From Anoplolepis gracilipes (Eukaryota; Arthropoda; Insecta; Hymenoptera; Formicidae), in assembly GCF_047496725.1 (NCBI RefSeq), contig NC_132986.1, positions 8,156,031 through 8,220,030 of the forward strand: DNA of 64,000 nucleotides, read 5' to 3'. Below the pieces are notes generated by a model, which had not been told where the DNA came from, did not search any database, and saw only the letters and a list, made by a program, of their open reading frames with translations. The translations under genes and the position numbers were made by a program. Below, one piece after another: positions 1-13,018 of this stretch; position 1 is the stretch's first letter; every line of letters starts with the position of its first letter.

Positions 1-2613
1 ATTATGCGCGTTCGCTTGTTACACCGTAGGGCCCACGAGATGGAATCCGCGGATATACAGGCAGATCCAAAATCCCTTCGTAATTCCTAACCCAACCTGG
101 TTTGCTATTCAATAAAAGCGACTTAAAATCTTCATTGAAAAAAACATAGACTATTAGATTATGCCTCCCGAAAATATATTATTATTAGATTATTCCTCGC
201 GAAAGTGATTATTATTTTTTTATCTATTATGTATTTTATGTATTACAATAAATGGAAAATTTATATTTTATTATAAAGAGAAAGAGAGAGAATAAATACG
301 ATATTAAAAATGTAAGAACCAAAATTCACACGTTTCAGTCGCTGTGTAATTTTAACGAATCGCTTGCCGCGATTCGTCGCGTAAATGAACAAACAAACGT
401 CATTCTTGATGCGTGCTATATCAAAATATGCGACGCGATGATCAAGATAGCCGTGTACCGAATGACGAAAGACGGAAGAGAAACAGCAAAGAGACAAGAA
501 GCAGCAAGAAGAAATATCTGCCGAACACGGGAGAGAGGAAAATATATACATTTTACAAACGCTTATTTTCGGATGATCGTGCGATGGAAAGAACAACTTG
601 CAATTATATTTGTTACATGAATGCATCGCCTGTATCGAACGGTATCTTTTCTGTTTCATCGCGAGCTTACTTTGTTTCTCTGCCCATAGGCAATGCTAAT
701 TTTTGCGTTTTGAGGAAACGAGGCCCATTGTCCGCGATCGCTTCGCCACGTACATATGTTACTTGACACGCGAATCGTGCATATCGATACACAAATTTCA
801 CATGCGTGTTAAAAAGGCCCGGTAAAGTATAATCTAGGTAAAAATTTAAATAATCGTTCTCACACGAAGAAAAAATTAGAAAGTTAAAAATCAAACTCTC
901 TTTAAATTCACCGAGATTTTATAATTACTAGTAAAACATTATTAAATATATAAAATTCATGTGTTCTTTTTATAACAAATCTCGAATAAATGACGATACT
1001 TTATTTCTTCTTTAGAGATTGCAAAAATCGCGGATGTAAATGCAGAGAAATCGAGAATCTCTCGTTAACGACACGTTAGAGACAAAGGCGACGTTAAATA
1101 TGCGTAAATATAGCGCTATTGCTACATGTTTATTTTAATGACAGTCCGTTGATTAGATGCTACCAATATGCGTATGTTACAACCAATTATATATATTATC
1201 TAATCGTACTTAAGTAGCGTATAATCGTTAGGATTATATTAATTATATTATTATCAAGTATAATCGCACGGATGGATGGGTTAGAAATTGGCCTGAGAGA
1301 ATCGTTGTTGTTTTTGTAATGAAATAGTAAGTTCATATTATTAGCGCGATTCAGTGGTGGAATATTTTTACATAAATCTTCATCTTCAACGTAATCGACG
1401 TGTGCGGTTGCACACCACCGGCCCTGTTACTGTTGAATGTCGATGACGCTATCGTTAGCGCTGGACGATCCAAATCATTAGTCTTGGCAAAGTGCCGTCA
1501 TTAGCACAACATTAAATGGTTATTAAGGCGTGCACGTCGGAAAAATGTGATCTCGCGGGCGAATAAATTAGACGAGAAAAAAACCGACGCGTTTACTATT
1601 AATCACCGTCCGCGTCGCGCATCATTTCATATTGATTTCTAACTCAATGTTTTCATGTGTTTGCTCGTCATATTGTGATAGCCGCAAGTTTAACGACATA
1701 TCGTGGCCGACATACCATTTGTAATTGATGTCGTATAAATAAAAATGGATATCCGGTTTTGTTATTTTATGCTAACAAAGTCTTAAAGTTCGAGATATTT
1801 TATTCAAGTTGACATAATCTCACCGCGTATAAAGTACTATTTCAATGATTCAAGTTATATTATTAACGTGTCCTACTCACATACATTGAAATCTCTAGTA
1901 GTTGAGAATTCTTCGAACGAGTATTAAAATTCTTGAAACCTCGGCAATTCAGGCGTACCGAGTTAATGACAGGTCGAATAGCATTATACATCATCGAGGT
2001 GATTTTTCCGAATAACAGCCACGGTGATTACGTAAATGACATTACGGAAGCGTCGTGCGTGCCTCCGGTTTATTTCGTAAAAGAGAAGCATAATGAATGG
2101 TGGCGCGGTGTCGGATAGACTTTACCCTTCGAATGCGACGATCATATAGCGCTATTCATCAGCTGCGCTCTTTTACCACCGGCATGACGTGCCGTGGCTA
2201 ATGGGACCTTTAAAAGCGCCGGACAGTGACGATAATCCCGACGTTCCACTTCACGGCCGCCCTTCCACGTGCATGATTTCCCAAAATCTCATACGAGCGT
2301 CACGCGTGTATCACCTGTCGCGCACGCAAACGCAAAAAATGTGTTAACATGCAGGTAGCATAATTCCCGATGACTCGATGTGGTTTGACCTACGTGTCGA
2401 TCTTTCCTTAACAACATGTGCCGAGCTCTTCTGAATAACTTTTGCAGACAGCGTGAATATACTTGAGCAATGAAATGTTAATGTATTTCCTTCTCCTCCT
2501 TTCCTCTTTATCTATACTTACGAATACATATATAATCTCTTCAAATCTTTTTACAAAATTCCAGATGTGAAACTTAAGTTTCATTAACTTTATTGCCTTA
2601 AATCGTGAATCTA

Positions 2614-2618
<5 letters not shown>
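1..2618. other. Noncoding desert; one CpG-rich block at about 2110-2350
   Basis: AT-rich DNA without a credible gene. Short open frames near 250-770 are unlike any protein I recognise and overlap on both strands. The segment 2110-2350 is CpG-rich, with an imperfect inverted repeat (CCACCGGCA / TGCCGTGG, 2176-2197). It resembles the conserved noncoding blocks typical of deserts around developmental genes, but conservation cannot be seen from one sequence. Confidence 0.5.
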
Positions 2619-2662
<44 letters not shown>

Positions 2663-2693
2663 CCTCCCTCTCTCTCTCCCCCTCTCTCTCTCT
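2619..2693. repeat. (TC)n microsatellite, interrupted
   Basis: Pure TC from 2619 to about 2660, then CCCCTCCC-type interruptions to 2693. Confidence 0.95.
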
Positions 2694-3918
2694 TTATTTT
2701 CTGCACTTTGATTTCAGGTACGAGATCTCGTGCAGATTACGAGGTCTCGTAATGAAGTTGTTAACGCACGAAGCAGCGAGCTGGATTATAGCCCCTCAAA
2801 CTTAATGCGAATAAACCAGCAGTTATAAAATATTACACGTATAAAGGATTTATTACGTAGAAATAATTATATAATTTAACACGTTCAATGGCGCATAAAT
2901 TTTGCGTGACTTGCCGCATGGTCGCGCGAGAAAGAATTAGATATGCATAATTCTCTTATATTATTGCCAGTCAGCGCTAATTCATGTGGTGATAAACGCG
3001 TTAATTAATCCGGTATATTAATACTTAAGAAAGTAAACAAGCAGTTAAAAAAAACTTTGAATTTAATCTATTGTGCAGTTAAATAATAAATAAATGACAG
3101 AATGTGATATAGACAGATGAACGTCTAGTGTATCAAGTAGTTCGTTGCTCGAACGTGGCTAAAAAATGAGCCAGGAGGTACCCACTTAGCTGGCTTAATT
3201 AATGACCGAATCCATCATCGGGACGTTCCCACAATGAAGCAGGAGAACTTCTGCCACCCTATAGGCAAAGCCTGCGCGTAACTCTTTTTTTCTCGACTAC
3301 CGCCTCTTTTCACGCATATTGCCAAGTAGACAAAACCGCGATGCAACTGGCTGCTAGCCAGTCCACCTTTCCAGAACGAAGGTCTCCACCATCTTCACCT
3401 ATAACGGTCGCTCCGAACCGTTTCAGGAGGCTGAACTCGATTTCTAAACTGGATTTTGACAACACCTTGAAGAAACATCTCGAAACGAGGATAAAAGCGC
3501 GACCCCCTCTAACTGATGGCGAAATCGCGACGTAATCTTCTTCCAGTGAGAAATCCAAGAGTTGTCGATCCATGACCTTGACTATTAACTACCAATCGGG
3601 TTAGTACAGAGTCATAAAAGATTTGAGCGCGAATCCCCATTAAATCCGCATCTTTAGTCGAATTCCATCTATAGATAATCTGGAATTAACGGCATCTACG
3701 AAAGAAAGTCGGACGTATCAGTGTCGCGAGAACGTCGCCTTCGGTATCAAGTCATCAGAGCGGCAGAAGCGCGTGCAGAAGGCGGCCGATGATAAATGAT
3801 ACGTTGAAATCTAGCTGTGGTAGCACGGCTGGAACCGCGCGCCAGCGATACGGCGTGAAACTTCCTCCCTGATGGACGAAAGTGGAAGAGGAAGGGAGGA
3901 GGAAAAAAGAAAAAAATC
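2694..3918. other. Noncoding DNA
   Basis: Mostly AT-rich to about 3160, then a mixed-composition block at 3160-3880. Small open frames on both strands at 3310-3573 overlap each other and have no recognisable domain. Nothing further supported. Confidence 0.5.

Positions 3919-3953
<35 letters not shown>
3919..3953. repeat. (GA)n microsatellite
   Basis: GA repeat with one GAA interruption. It immediately precedes the hairpin and ACCGGT cluster. Confidence 0.9.
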
Positions 3954-3957
<4 letters not shown>

Positions 3958-3960
3958 TCT

Positions 3961-4109
3961 GGGACGAGAGCTCGTCCCGCGTTGCTCTGCGTCGTAGTGA
4001 CCGGTAACCGGTGCTGACCGGTCAACATCGGAGAGAATCCCAGAGAACGAGAGCCAGTCTTGCAGAGTCCCGAAGGCTAGGACTCCTAGGGAATCCAAGC
4101 AAAACCGGT
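3961..4109. promoter_or_regulatory. ACCGGT (Grainyhead-like) site cluster with adjacent inverted repeat
   Basis: Seen: ACCGGT at 4000-4005, 4007-4012, 4017-4022 and 4104-4109. The first and third form an inverted repeat TGACCGGT (3998-4005) / ACCGGTCA (4017-4024). Just upstream is a hairpin with perfect 8-bp arms, GGGACGAG (3961-3968) and CTCGTCCC (3971-3978). About 0.03 ACCGGT would be expected by chance in 110 bp. Known: Grainyhead-family factors bind AACCGGTT-like sites in epithelial and tracheal enhancers. Inference: an epithelial enhancer element, possibly for vvl, which is tracheal in flies, though it lies about 34 kb away. Confidence 0.45.
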
Positions 4110-6851
4110 CCAGTCGGATCCGGAGCACCCGCTGGTCAGTCCGGGCTGCCGACTATCCTCTACCTGATCTTCCTTCTTCTCGTTTCTCTCTCTTTTTCTT
4201 GCCTTCTCCGAACGACCACCTCGTTCCCTTGAACACTCGACCACATCTCTTCAGCGCTTGTAAAAGCGTTGTGGACAGGACTGGCGGAGAAGGACTCGAA
4301 CACGCCCCATCGACTGTCGAAAATCGATATTTCGTGCAATTATTCGCACGGCGCGCCGAAGAGAATTCCCTCGCAATTTCTGTCATCGTCTTGTCGTTTC
4401 TATTCGTCGCGATCGGAAGAACGAGGCGAATTCTCCTTACTGTCGTGTAAAGCGATAGTCTTACGTAATGGAAAAATATTCACGGAAAGAATGAGAGAAA
4501 GAAAGAGAAAACGATCTTTGTAGTCTACGAGGTTTTAAAATACCAACGGTATTTATGACGGATGTGAAACTGACTCTTCCTTTCACTCCGTCGTTGTCGC
4601 TGGCACGATATATTTTTTGCTCGCGACATCTCCGTGTGTGTTAAGTTGCGCTTTAATTTTTTTTTTCAAGAGCACGTGCTTCATAAATGTCTGACAATGA
4701 GCCAATGATAGTGCTTTCCATCCTATAAATATCCGCGTTAACTTTGATCATATATTTTTATATCGAACGCATGTTAAACGTCATTCGATATAGTATTGCG
4801 TTATATTTTATATATCTAGAAATCGATATTTTTTCATCTCATGCATATTACGCTCATTATCTATAAAAAAAAACTTGTGACCTTCGACGAGACTTGGATT
4901 CCTGACTTTGAAAAATTCCATAGCACCGTAGTACGTCTCGTGGTACATCAGCATAATCAATCCGGTAGCGAACAAGTCTACTACCGATCGACGTCAAAGA
5001 CTCTGTTGTGAGCGACGACGCGACGCAACGGTATGCGAGTAACAACGTCGCGAGATAAGATCGTCTCGATATAGAGAAAAAGTCGAGCGTCGTGGACGTC
5101 GATGACGTGATTACGATGGAACGTCGTCGTCGTCGTCGCGTCGTCGTTAGCTCACGCCCGTGACGAATCATCCCTTGAACTATGCAGAGGACGACAGCTC
5201 TTTTTCTCTCCCAAGGCTCTACCGATGCGACGACAAAAGGACCACCGGTGTGTAAGGACAAGCCGCGTGACCCTTCGAGGGCATCGTCACGATCGATCCT
5301 ACGATCAATCTGTCACCATTAGATTCAAAAGTGAGAGAGTCTCGGATGCTGCAAAACTCTGAGAGAGAAGAGATTTCCGCGCAGTTTTAGAATATCGCGC
5401 CAATAGCGATATTCTATGTCGTATATGATAGCGCGACACGGTTGTCGATACTCTAATTATTTATTTCGAATGTTCTAGTTGGACCGGATCTCTTCGCAAT
5501 GATTGCGCATACGCAGACATGTAAAGACAGCGACGAGTATCGCGAACACGCTATGGAATATTGCACACGCGTAATTCTAAAGCTCGGCGAACGTGCGTAG
5601 GTAGTTGGCTATTTGCGCGCTCAATGCATTCCTACGAAGACTGTACGACATTAACTCAAGTTCGCGTAAATTAGAAGCGAACGAGGATACGGGTACTGAG
5701 AAACGTGGGCTCCATATCTCGGAAACTTCCTCGTGAGACGGAGCCTCTCATAGAAAACGGCCGAGAGACGATCGTAGAATCGAGAAACGTGAAAATCGAA
5801 ATAGCTTAACGAAGGGTAATAAAGACATCGATAGATAACGATAAAGTGCGAAACGAAGCGATGAGCTGTTAAGTTGGCAAAGTTATCCGCACCAGATCCG
5901 CGTCTCTCGTCTCTGAGTCTTTTTAATCTTTAATCGGCCGATCACGATCGTTGTATCTCACTTTCGCAGACTCGCCATCCGGAAACCTTACACCGGATTG
6001 TTTCTTTTCCGTAAGAATCGCTGATACGCAGTACGAGCAGTTTTACGATAAAATAAAAGACACGAGCGCAATGAACTCTCTCTGATCTTCGTCGAAATGG
6101 TTGTTACACGTGTACTTTACAGTAACGATTTCTCTGTCAGATATCGCGATATTACCGTACGCTGTTATTATCACGAATAAACGTGTGTAATATGTGTAAT
6201 ATTCTACTTATTATTAACGCGAATTCCGATTGTTATCGCAGAGTTTCTTTCCGATTGTATAAATCTTTTTGTATAAGCATTTCTTTGAAAAATTTTAAAG
6301 AAAATTTCTGCGTAGTCTCAGGAATTTCCTCACCTTACTCGTATTGTGACATAGATTTATGTTTCTTGACTGAATTGCAAGGACAGGTTGGTGAAAATTG
6401 ACCGAAAAGCACGTATTCCTTTAGAAAGTACAGAAACGCTAAATTTCTTACGAGCCCAGAACCTGGTCGAACTGCCTGTTGGAAGGTACGAAGGGCGGAA
6501 CACCGGAAGCCACGGAGGGAGGGGGAGACCAACGTCCCGAGCTCTCTTCTAGACAATTCATCGGTCGATCCCAACGATAGACACCTCGCTAGCACGCTCG
6601 AGTTCTCGCAGCGCAGCATCCGAAAAGGATTCGTGCCGAACCGGCATACTCGCAGGATTACGCGTCCCCTTCGTCCTCCCGCTTCCCTCCGGTTCCCTTA
6701 ACCTCGGCTCGTCTCACCGGATCGCGCTTCTTTCCTCTTTCGACCTCGACCACGACCACACTGTCGGCACGTATATGAAACTTTTACACAACGCTCGCTG
6801 ACGTGGCGAGATATACCCCTTGCTCCTCCTGGTGTGGAGGCTCTCGTGCCT
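4110..6851. other. Noncoding, CpG-rich in large part; possible enhancer or promoter-like DNA
   Basis: No credible gene. A CACGTG E-box inside AGCACGTGCT (4671-4680), a CCAAT (4702-4706) and a TATAAATA (4724-4731) lie in plus-strand promoter order, but no coding sequence follows. A short CGT-repeat stretch sits at about 5121-5150. The block 5280-6120 is dense in CpG and free of long frames. Confidence 0.4.

Positions 6852-6891
<40 letters not shown>
6852..6891. repeat. (CT)n microsatellite
   Basis: CT repeat with one TTT interruption. Confidence 0.95.
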
Positions 6892-7850
6892 AAAGTAAAA
6901 CGACGCGCAATGAGAGCCGGCGAAGACCCCGGGCCAAGAGCGGTCGCTTCCTTTGAACCTTCCTGAAGTTCTATCGTCGTGCGCCTGCTCACGCCAACCA
7001 GAGGTTCTCAGAGATAGTTCTACGAGAGAAGTTGTCAGTGAAGCGAGAGTGGCCAGCAGCTCTTTAACGTGCTATTGTAATGTCCATTATTATTCAAATT
7101 CGCCTTGTTTAGCCCTCATACTTTGTCGTACATACAACGTCGAAGCCATAGAGTTCATCGCGCTCCTGCAGCGATGTGTACCACAGAAAATGATAATCTT
7201 TAAACATGACGGAAACAGAAGCATAACCATAGAATCAAGTGTTAAAAGATGTTAAAAGAAACACTTGTAAGGGAAACATTTCTATTATAAGTAAAAAAAA
7301 AAAAAAAATTGTAAGAGAAATAAAGGGCAAGGAAAGTCTATTATAATTTTAAAAAAATTAGAAATTCTTTCGTCAAAGGGAATAATCGTTCACGAGCCAA
7401 ATTTTTTTTCTATGCCCGCCCGACATCATAACGAGGCAAAATTAAGCGGCGAAAGGTAGGAAGCGACCATCAATACCGATGAGTATAGCTACTGACACGG
7501 TAATTACCGCTATTACGTCCTACCAAACGTCGTATTTAACGGGTAAACGCCATTCGCCTACTAATCGCGCGAGAAGCCCATTGATCGATCGCATTTGATG
7601 CACCTCGCGTTACGTCGTTTCCATGTAATCTTTTTTCAATGCTATTACACTACCCGCGGATTTTCTCGTAATGGTCGCTCGTATCCGCGACTCTCGTTAC
7701 GGTTATTGTTACGGTTACGTAGTCAATATTAAAATCAATATTCAAGAGTCACAAATTTATATCTATCGGCATTAAATTTAATCGAAACTGTGATTGCCAA
7801 GACAATTATTTGTTTGATAAAAAGTCTATAAATATACGTGGCACATATAT

Positions 7851-7853
<3 letters not shown>
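6892..7853. other. Noncoding; CpG-rich block at about 7400-7720
   Basis: Poly-A near 7293-7308. The block 7400-7720 contrasts with its AT-rich flanks and may be conserved noncoding DNA. No coding evidence. Confidence 0.4.

Positions 7854-7891
<38 letters not shown>
7854..7891. repeat. (AT)n microsatellite
   Basis: Uninterrupted AT dinucleotide repeat. Confidence 0.95.
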
Positions 7892-7893
<2 letters not shown>

Positions 7894-10800
7894 TTAATTT
7901 TTATTGTTATATATTATATATACTTATATGGCAGAATTATTTCTTAATTTTCTAAAATTTGACAAAACAAATTTGATTATTTTTGGAAAAGATAGAATTT
8001 TCTTTGATAAACTTTTTTTTTTTTTTTTTTACAAAAACGATATGATTATCCAGCGTTTTCTTTATTCCATCTCTTATAAAGGAATTTTGGTCGGTAAATG
8101 CGTCGAATGCATTTACCTTTCAGCCATGTAATCCTGTAAGAGCCCCTTAGTACGCTTAGCGGGCTCCATTGTCGCGCGATCTTAACTTCTACGGATTATA
8201 AACTGTTTTTTATTTAGCATTAGTGTTTTGCTCGCTACTGTGTCTGTTTCTTTCGCGCAGACTTGTGACCCCTGCTGTGTGAGCAAGGCCTTGGTTTTTG
8301 TTCCATAAATCCGATGAAACGCCAGTTGCAACGTCACCGATGAAGATGTCGACGGGAAAGAAATTTTCCCGTGCTCGATAATTAAAGTGTATATTCGAGT
8401 TTCAAACTAGAAATGTACGCAGAAATAAATTCTCACCTAACAATAAGTAAAGTTTAAAACGAGGAAAATTGAATCTGTCGATATTATACAGCTTTTGATT
8501 TCGATACTAGTGAAAATCTTAAGCTCGTATAACAATCGCGTGTTTTACAAAAGTCTTTTATTATTTGATAACTAGTAATATTTCAAAGTGTATGTGAGCA
8601 ATATCAACTATCGTTTGAACAGCATTTTACAAACGGCTGGCTCTCGCGTGCCAAGACGCATGTTATGAACGGCCATAAGAATTTTTTTGGCAATAAATAT
8701 CCTTCGGTGCAAGCTTTATCACAACGTGTATGTACCAGCAAAAAGGATAGAAAAAAGAATATCGCGAGCGCATACATCCCTTTTGCCTTGGACTGGCGCG
8801 ATGCATGGATAAAGCTGGATCCATAATTCCTCTTTCTCTTTTCCCTCTTGCACGTACCATCCGTAATTAATGAACACCATGTAGAATAGGGAGAATTATT
8901 GCACGCTTTACGGGCGCGGGTTCTTCTTTTGTGGAAAGACCGAGATTGAAATCGTGCCCACAGATACAAGCAAATTTATGCTCGTTCTCGTAATATGGAA
9001 AAAGGAATGAATCATCGAAGCCATATGATTGGCTACTGCGATAATCGAATGACGTGTTTTTTATCGATATCGAAATTCATGACTGTCTCAAAATTATATA
9101 ATGATTGTTGGAGCAAAAAAAGAAAAATTGGGCCTAAAATTAAAACCATATATCAGTTAAGATATTAAAATTAAAATGCGATACTTCTAAACTATTCGAC
9201 TCAACGATTTGTTACAACGCAATGATTTAGAGAGATTACAGGAAATAAATATTTCCTTTCCCGTTTGATGTTACACATCACTTAATGTACTTTGCTATCG
9301 ACAAATTACGTAAATTTAATTTTTATTGTTACGCAAAGCCCTGAATATGTATCTATCAGGCAGTAATTAATATACTATAAAACCTTCATGGAGAAACGGT
9401 ACACCAGAAGCAATTTGTATCTTCGATATTTCAATTAAAACATCCTTTCGCGGTCGTTTCAAGTCGTGTTAAGGAAAAGCGGCACCTTTTCGGCGAAGCC
9501 GAGCGGACGGTTTTCCGTCCGTGGAACACTAGGCATGGACAGCTGCGTCATGAACCCCCATAAACGACGGTCCCCACAGCGTGCGTAGATGAAACTATGC
9601 CGATGTGTAACCATGGAGAGAGTGCAGCAATGCGCGCGGACAAAAACTATGGATCGCGTACAATGGCCACATTGTGACGGGTGTATCCACAAAAGGCGTT
9701 GATCGAAGCGAGAACAGCCAGATCGTGCCAGACCATCGTGCCAAAAATCGGCTGACAATCAGAAAGGCTGGCGAAACGCGCGTGCTCCATCATTCCACGT
9801 CGGGGCTGCGTAGTAAGGGAACGCCCGATAGTCACTGCGCTTGCTGACACACACCGGCTTCTCTCATCCTTCTTCTTAATAGTTACATTTATATAACAGA
9901 TACGTATCTTTTTTTTGTCAATTAAGGAAATGTAAGAAGACAAGGCTCAGCTGGTTTTTGTTTTTGATTTCCGCGTTACATAATCAAGATTGATAAATTC
10001 ATTTCTCATATCATATAGCAGCGAAAAAAATATAGCTAAAGTAATGGAAAGGAAAAGGTGATTAATAGTTAAATAATAAGAAGTATGTTAAAAAGCGCGA
10101 TAAATTAATTGTAATGACCGTAATATCGGGTTCTTTCGAAAAATTATAAAGGTTAATAAGAATATTAAGCGTTATCGTGAACCTGAATTAATTTCTATTT
10201 AATCATATGCCGATAGAACGCGTTCTTTCGTGGAACAATGATGCGCATGTCCAGAGAGACGTGGAAAAAAAAAAAATAATTTGCGTGAATAAGCGGGACG
10301 CGTGAAACATGCTGGCGCCTAATCAGGAAAGTTTAGTACGTTTATAGAAGGAAATGTCGCTTATGTTCTCGCAATTACATTTCATGGAATATATTTCCGA
10401 GCTTGCACATATATAAGTCAAAACTATAACGACCCGATAAAACTGCATTGTGGTTTATCTTTATATTATTAATTGTATCTTGCGAGCTAGATAAATATTA
10501 TATAAAAATACGCTACTCAATTTTCTTGCGCAAATATTATATTAATTGTATTAATTATATTAATTATATTAATTATATATATTGCTAATAATGAGAAATA
10601 TATTTTTTTTGCAGAATAATCAAGATTTTCCATATTTTACAGTCATTTATTATTAGGTGAAGATCAAATTAATTATGTATATTATAAAGTAAAATTAACA
10701 AGTCATGTATTTTTTACGCAACGCAAATGACGAAACAACGGCGAGAAGCAGGCTCGATAACATGAATCGCGAAGCGATCGGCGCGGAAAATCATCGACGC

Positions 10801-11259
10801 GAAACTACCGCGCGAGACCGCAGTCAATTAATCTAAAGACGCGATTCCTCCGCTTGCAACTTTATCGCCGGTGTTGTGACTCACGACGATCTTCGTCGCA
10901 GGCTATTGCACGAGTCACGAATCCGCAATGAGTCTGAGTATACGATCCTTGGTCACGGAAGATCGTCTGAAAAACCGCGAGAGATCTCAAAAACGGTATC
11001 TCAAGCTTTACTTGCTTTACAAAAATGCTACTGCAAATGCTACTGCAAATGATCATCGATCATAAAAAATTAAATTGTTCTTACTCTTATTGCTAGTTAA
11101 AGAATAAAAAAAAAATTTAGAAATGTGCAAGTGTTAAAAATATAATAAATGATAATCTTTATTATATCCAAGGGATTAATTATTTTATTATTTATTCTTT
11201 TGACAGTAAAGTTTCAAAGTATGCATTTGGAAAAATTCGATCGTACCGCGAATCGAAAC
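7892..11259. other. Noncoding; CpG-rich block at 9440-9870 with a hairpin
   Basis: The block 9440-9870 contains a perfect 7-bp hairpin, CGGACGG (9504-9510), TTTT, CCGTCCG (9515-9521). A second mixed block lies at 10730-11000. A 9-bp tandem repeat of the TTAATTATA type sits at about 10538-10579. Open frames are short, overlap antisense and are unrecognised. Confidence 0.45.
10538..10579. repeat. Short 9-bp tandem repeat (TTAATTATA-type)
   Basis: About four AT-only units with one variant at the left end. Confidence 0.8.
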
Positions 11260-11284
11260 GAGAGAGAGAGAGAGAGAGAGAGAG
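11260..11284. repeat. (GA)n microsatellite
   Basis: Uninterrupted GA repeat. It produces Arg-Glu strings in overlapping frames. Confidence 0.95.
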
Positions 11285-12945
11285 CTCCATACATTCTGCC
11301 TCCCCCTATTTATAACGCAAACAAAGATGACAAAGAGTCGACACGGAGAGCGGGGAAATGCACTCCCTTTTTCTCCGTGTTTTGCGCTAGTCGAGATAGA
11401 GCTTCTCTCACCTACTATATATTGTATACCATCGTCGCCGCTAATGCCACCGGACAACAATGCGACCGCGTCCGCATCGCACGCGTCCGACCGCTAATTC
11501 CTCACGTTTTCTCTCGCCCCTCCTGTTTCGATACATCAACTTCCTCACCCTACATCTCGCACGAGATCTGACTGTACCGCCGTCCGAATCTGGAATTGGA
11601 TTTCAGGAAAAGCCGCTGTTAGATTTTTTTTCTTTCCGGCAAATCTCTCCATCTGCTCCAAGCGCTTTCGTGTCTCGCTTTTCGCAAGGCACGGTTTGGA
11701 TATGTAAAAAATACAGAGAGATTTTTTTCAAGCAATTGTGATATTACAAGCGTTTTCGAAATTTTATTTTATTTTCCCGAGCATAATCAAAAAAGTTACT
11801 TTGTGTAAATAAATTTTCTTAATTTACAAGGTTCACATCTCTTTGTGAATGATCGTTAATCGTGTCTATTTTGATAAATAAATGATTTTTACATCATCGG
11901 GAAATAATATCGTTGATGAAAAATAAAGTGCGAAGGCAGCGGAAAGTAGACGTCCAGAAAGTTGCGGAACGTCCATGGAAGGCCAACGCATTCACAAGGG
12001 CTCCTATCGATGCGATGGAAATGCAAATCCTACGGCAAATTCTCTTGAGGATAGATGTAAGAGAGCAAGAAAAGGGAGAGAGAGAGAGAGAGAAAAGAAG
12101 AGGTTGGCAAGTGTAAGAAATTGAGTTCCGGCGAAAGAAACTTGAGCACTCCCGCTAGTTTTCCTGTAACGCAAGGTCGACCGTTTCTCGTTATACACAG
12201 AGAGACTTGTATAAAAGATGGTAAGGCATTTTTTGAAAAAGTAGAGCAAGATGCATATATTATATTATATATACATTTTGCAATATACATAAAGTATTAT
12301 AAAAAGAAAAGTTATGTGCCCCATTCAATATTGTAATTTTCCTCATTCTCTCGTGCGTATTAATAATATACAATATTAAGTTGTTAATGAAAAGAAAAAA
12401 AAAAAAAAACATCCTCGTTAAATTGCGGTAATCATGCTCGAGCCGTTTAATCGTTTGTAAAGAGAAACGCGGAATGAAGATCGAAAAGGGAAAAAGATAA
12501 GTCACCTTTTTTTCCACAGGTAAATATTTCGTCGCTATCGCGGTTTAGACAATTTAATGGACGACCATTAAATTTGTCAGCAGGTTCCGCGCCTGAATTC
12601 GTGCTCGATCTGCCTCCCGGATAGAAAGAGACAGAGGGGACTGATCACCTCGCGCACGGCAAGTCCCGGCGAGGGCCCGGTTTATCGCCGCCACCCGGTA
12701 CATTCGGTAGCCGGGTGTATGCCGATAGTGTACCTGCATCCGAGAGTGCTCGGAGGCTCCTCTCTATCTCTATCTCTCCCCCGGTTGGAAATTTGCATGG
12801 CATTTACATCCGATTGCGGCGCAACGCAGGCTGAAAGTGGTGAGCATGGTCGTGGTCGTGGCGGGACCCAGGGATGGAAAAAGAACGGGTGAAGGAGAGA
12901 CCGAGGAGGTCGACCGATCTCCCCTTCCGTTTTCCCTTCGACGGA
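11285..12945. other. Noncoding; CpG-rich candidate regulatory block at 12590-12945
   Basis: Octamers ATGCAAAT at 12021-12028 and ATTTGCAT at 12791-12798. A stem CACCCGG (12692-12698) / CCGGGTG (12711-12717), with an inner TAC/GTA pairing, lies in the GC-rich part. A TATAAAAG at about 12210 is followed by no coding sequence. Long frames are made of GA or pyrimidine-rich DNA. Confidence 0.45.
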
Positions 12946-13018
12946 GGGTCAGGGACGCGTAGGTGCACTTACGTCAGAATTAGACATTATTTTGTCACTT
13001 AACTCCGACGCGTGCACC
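12946..13018 (+). repeat. Duplicated element A, copy 1 (inverted-repeat structure)
   Basis: Matches copy 2 at 14131 in the same orientation. Shared blocks in order are GGGTCAGGG, TAGGTGCA, TTACGTC, GAATT, GACATTATTTT and CACTTAACT, with about a dozen extra bases in the middle of copy 2. This copy is bounded by the perfect inverted repeat GGTGCAC (12962-12968) / GTGCACC (13012-13018). Inside it CGTCAGAATT faces the reverse complement of AACTCCGACG, so the whole can fold on itself. Could be a duplicated enhancer core, a tiny MITE-like element or a structured RNA. Confidence 0.7.

Noticed and set aside
4671..4731. E-box, CCAAT and TATA order as a promoter
   Set aside because: Each word is common in AT-rich DNA and no transcript or coding sequence follows; left as a note only.
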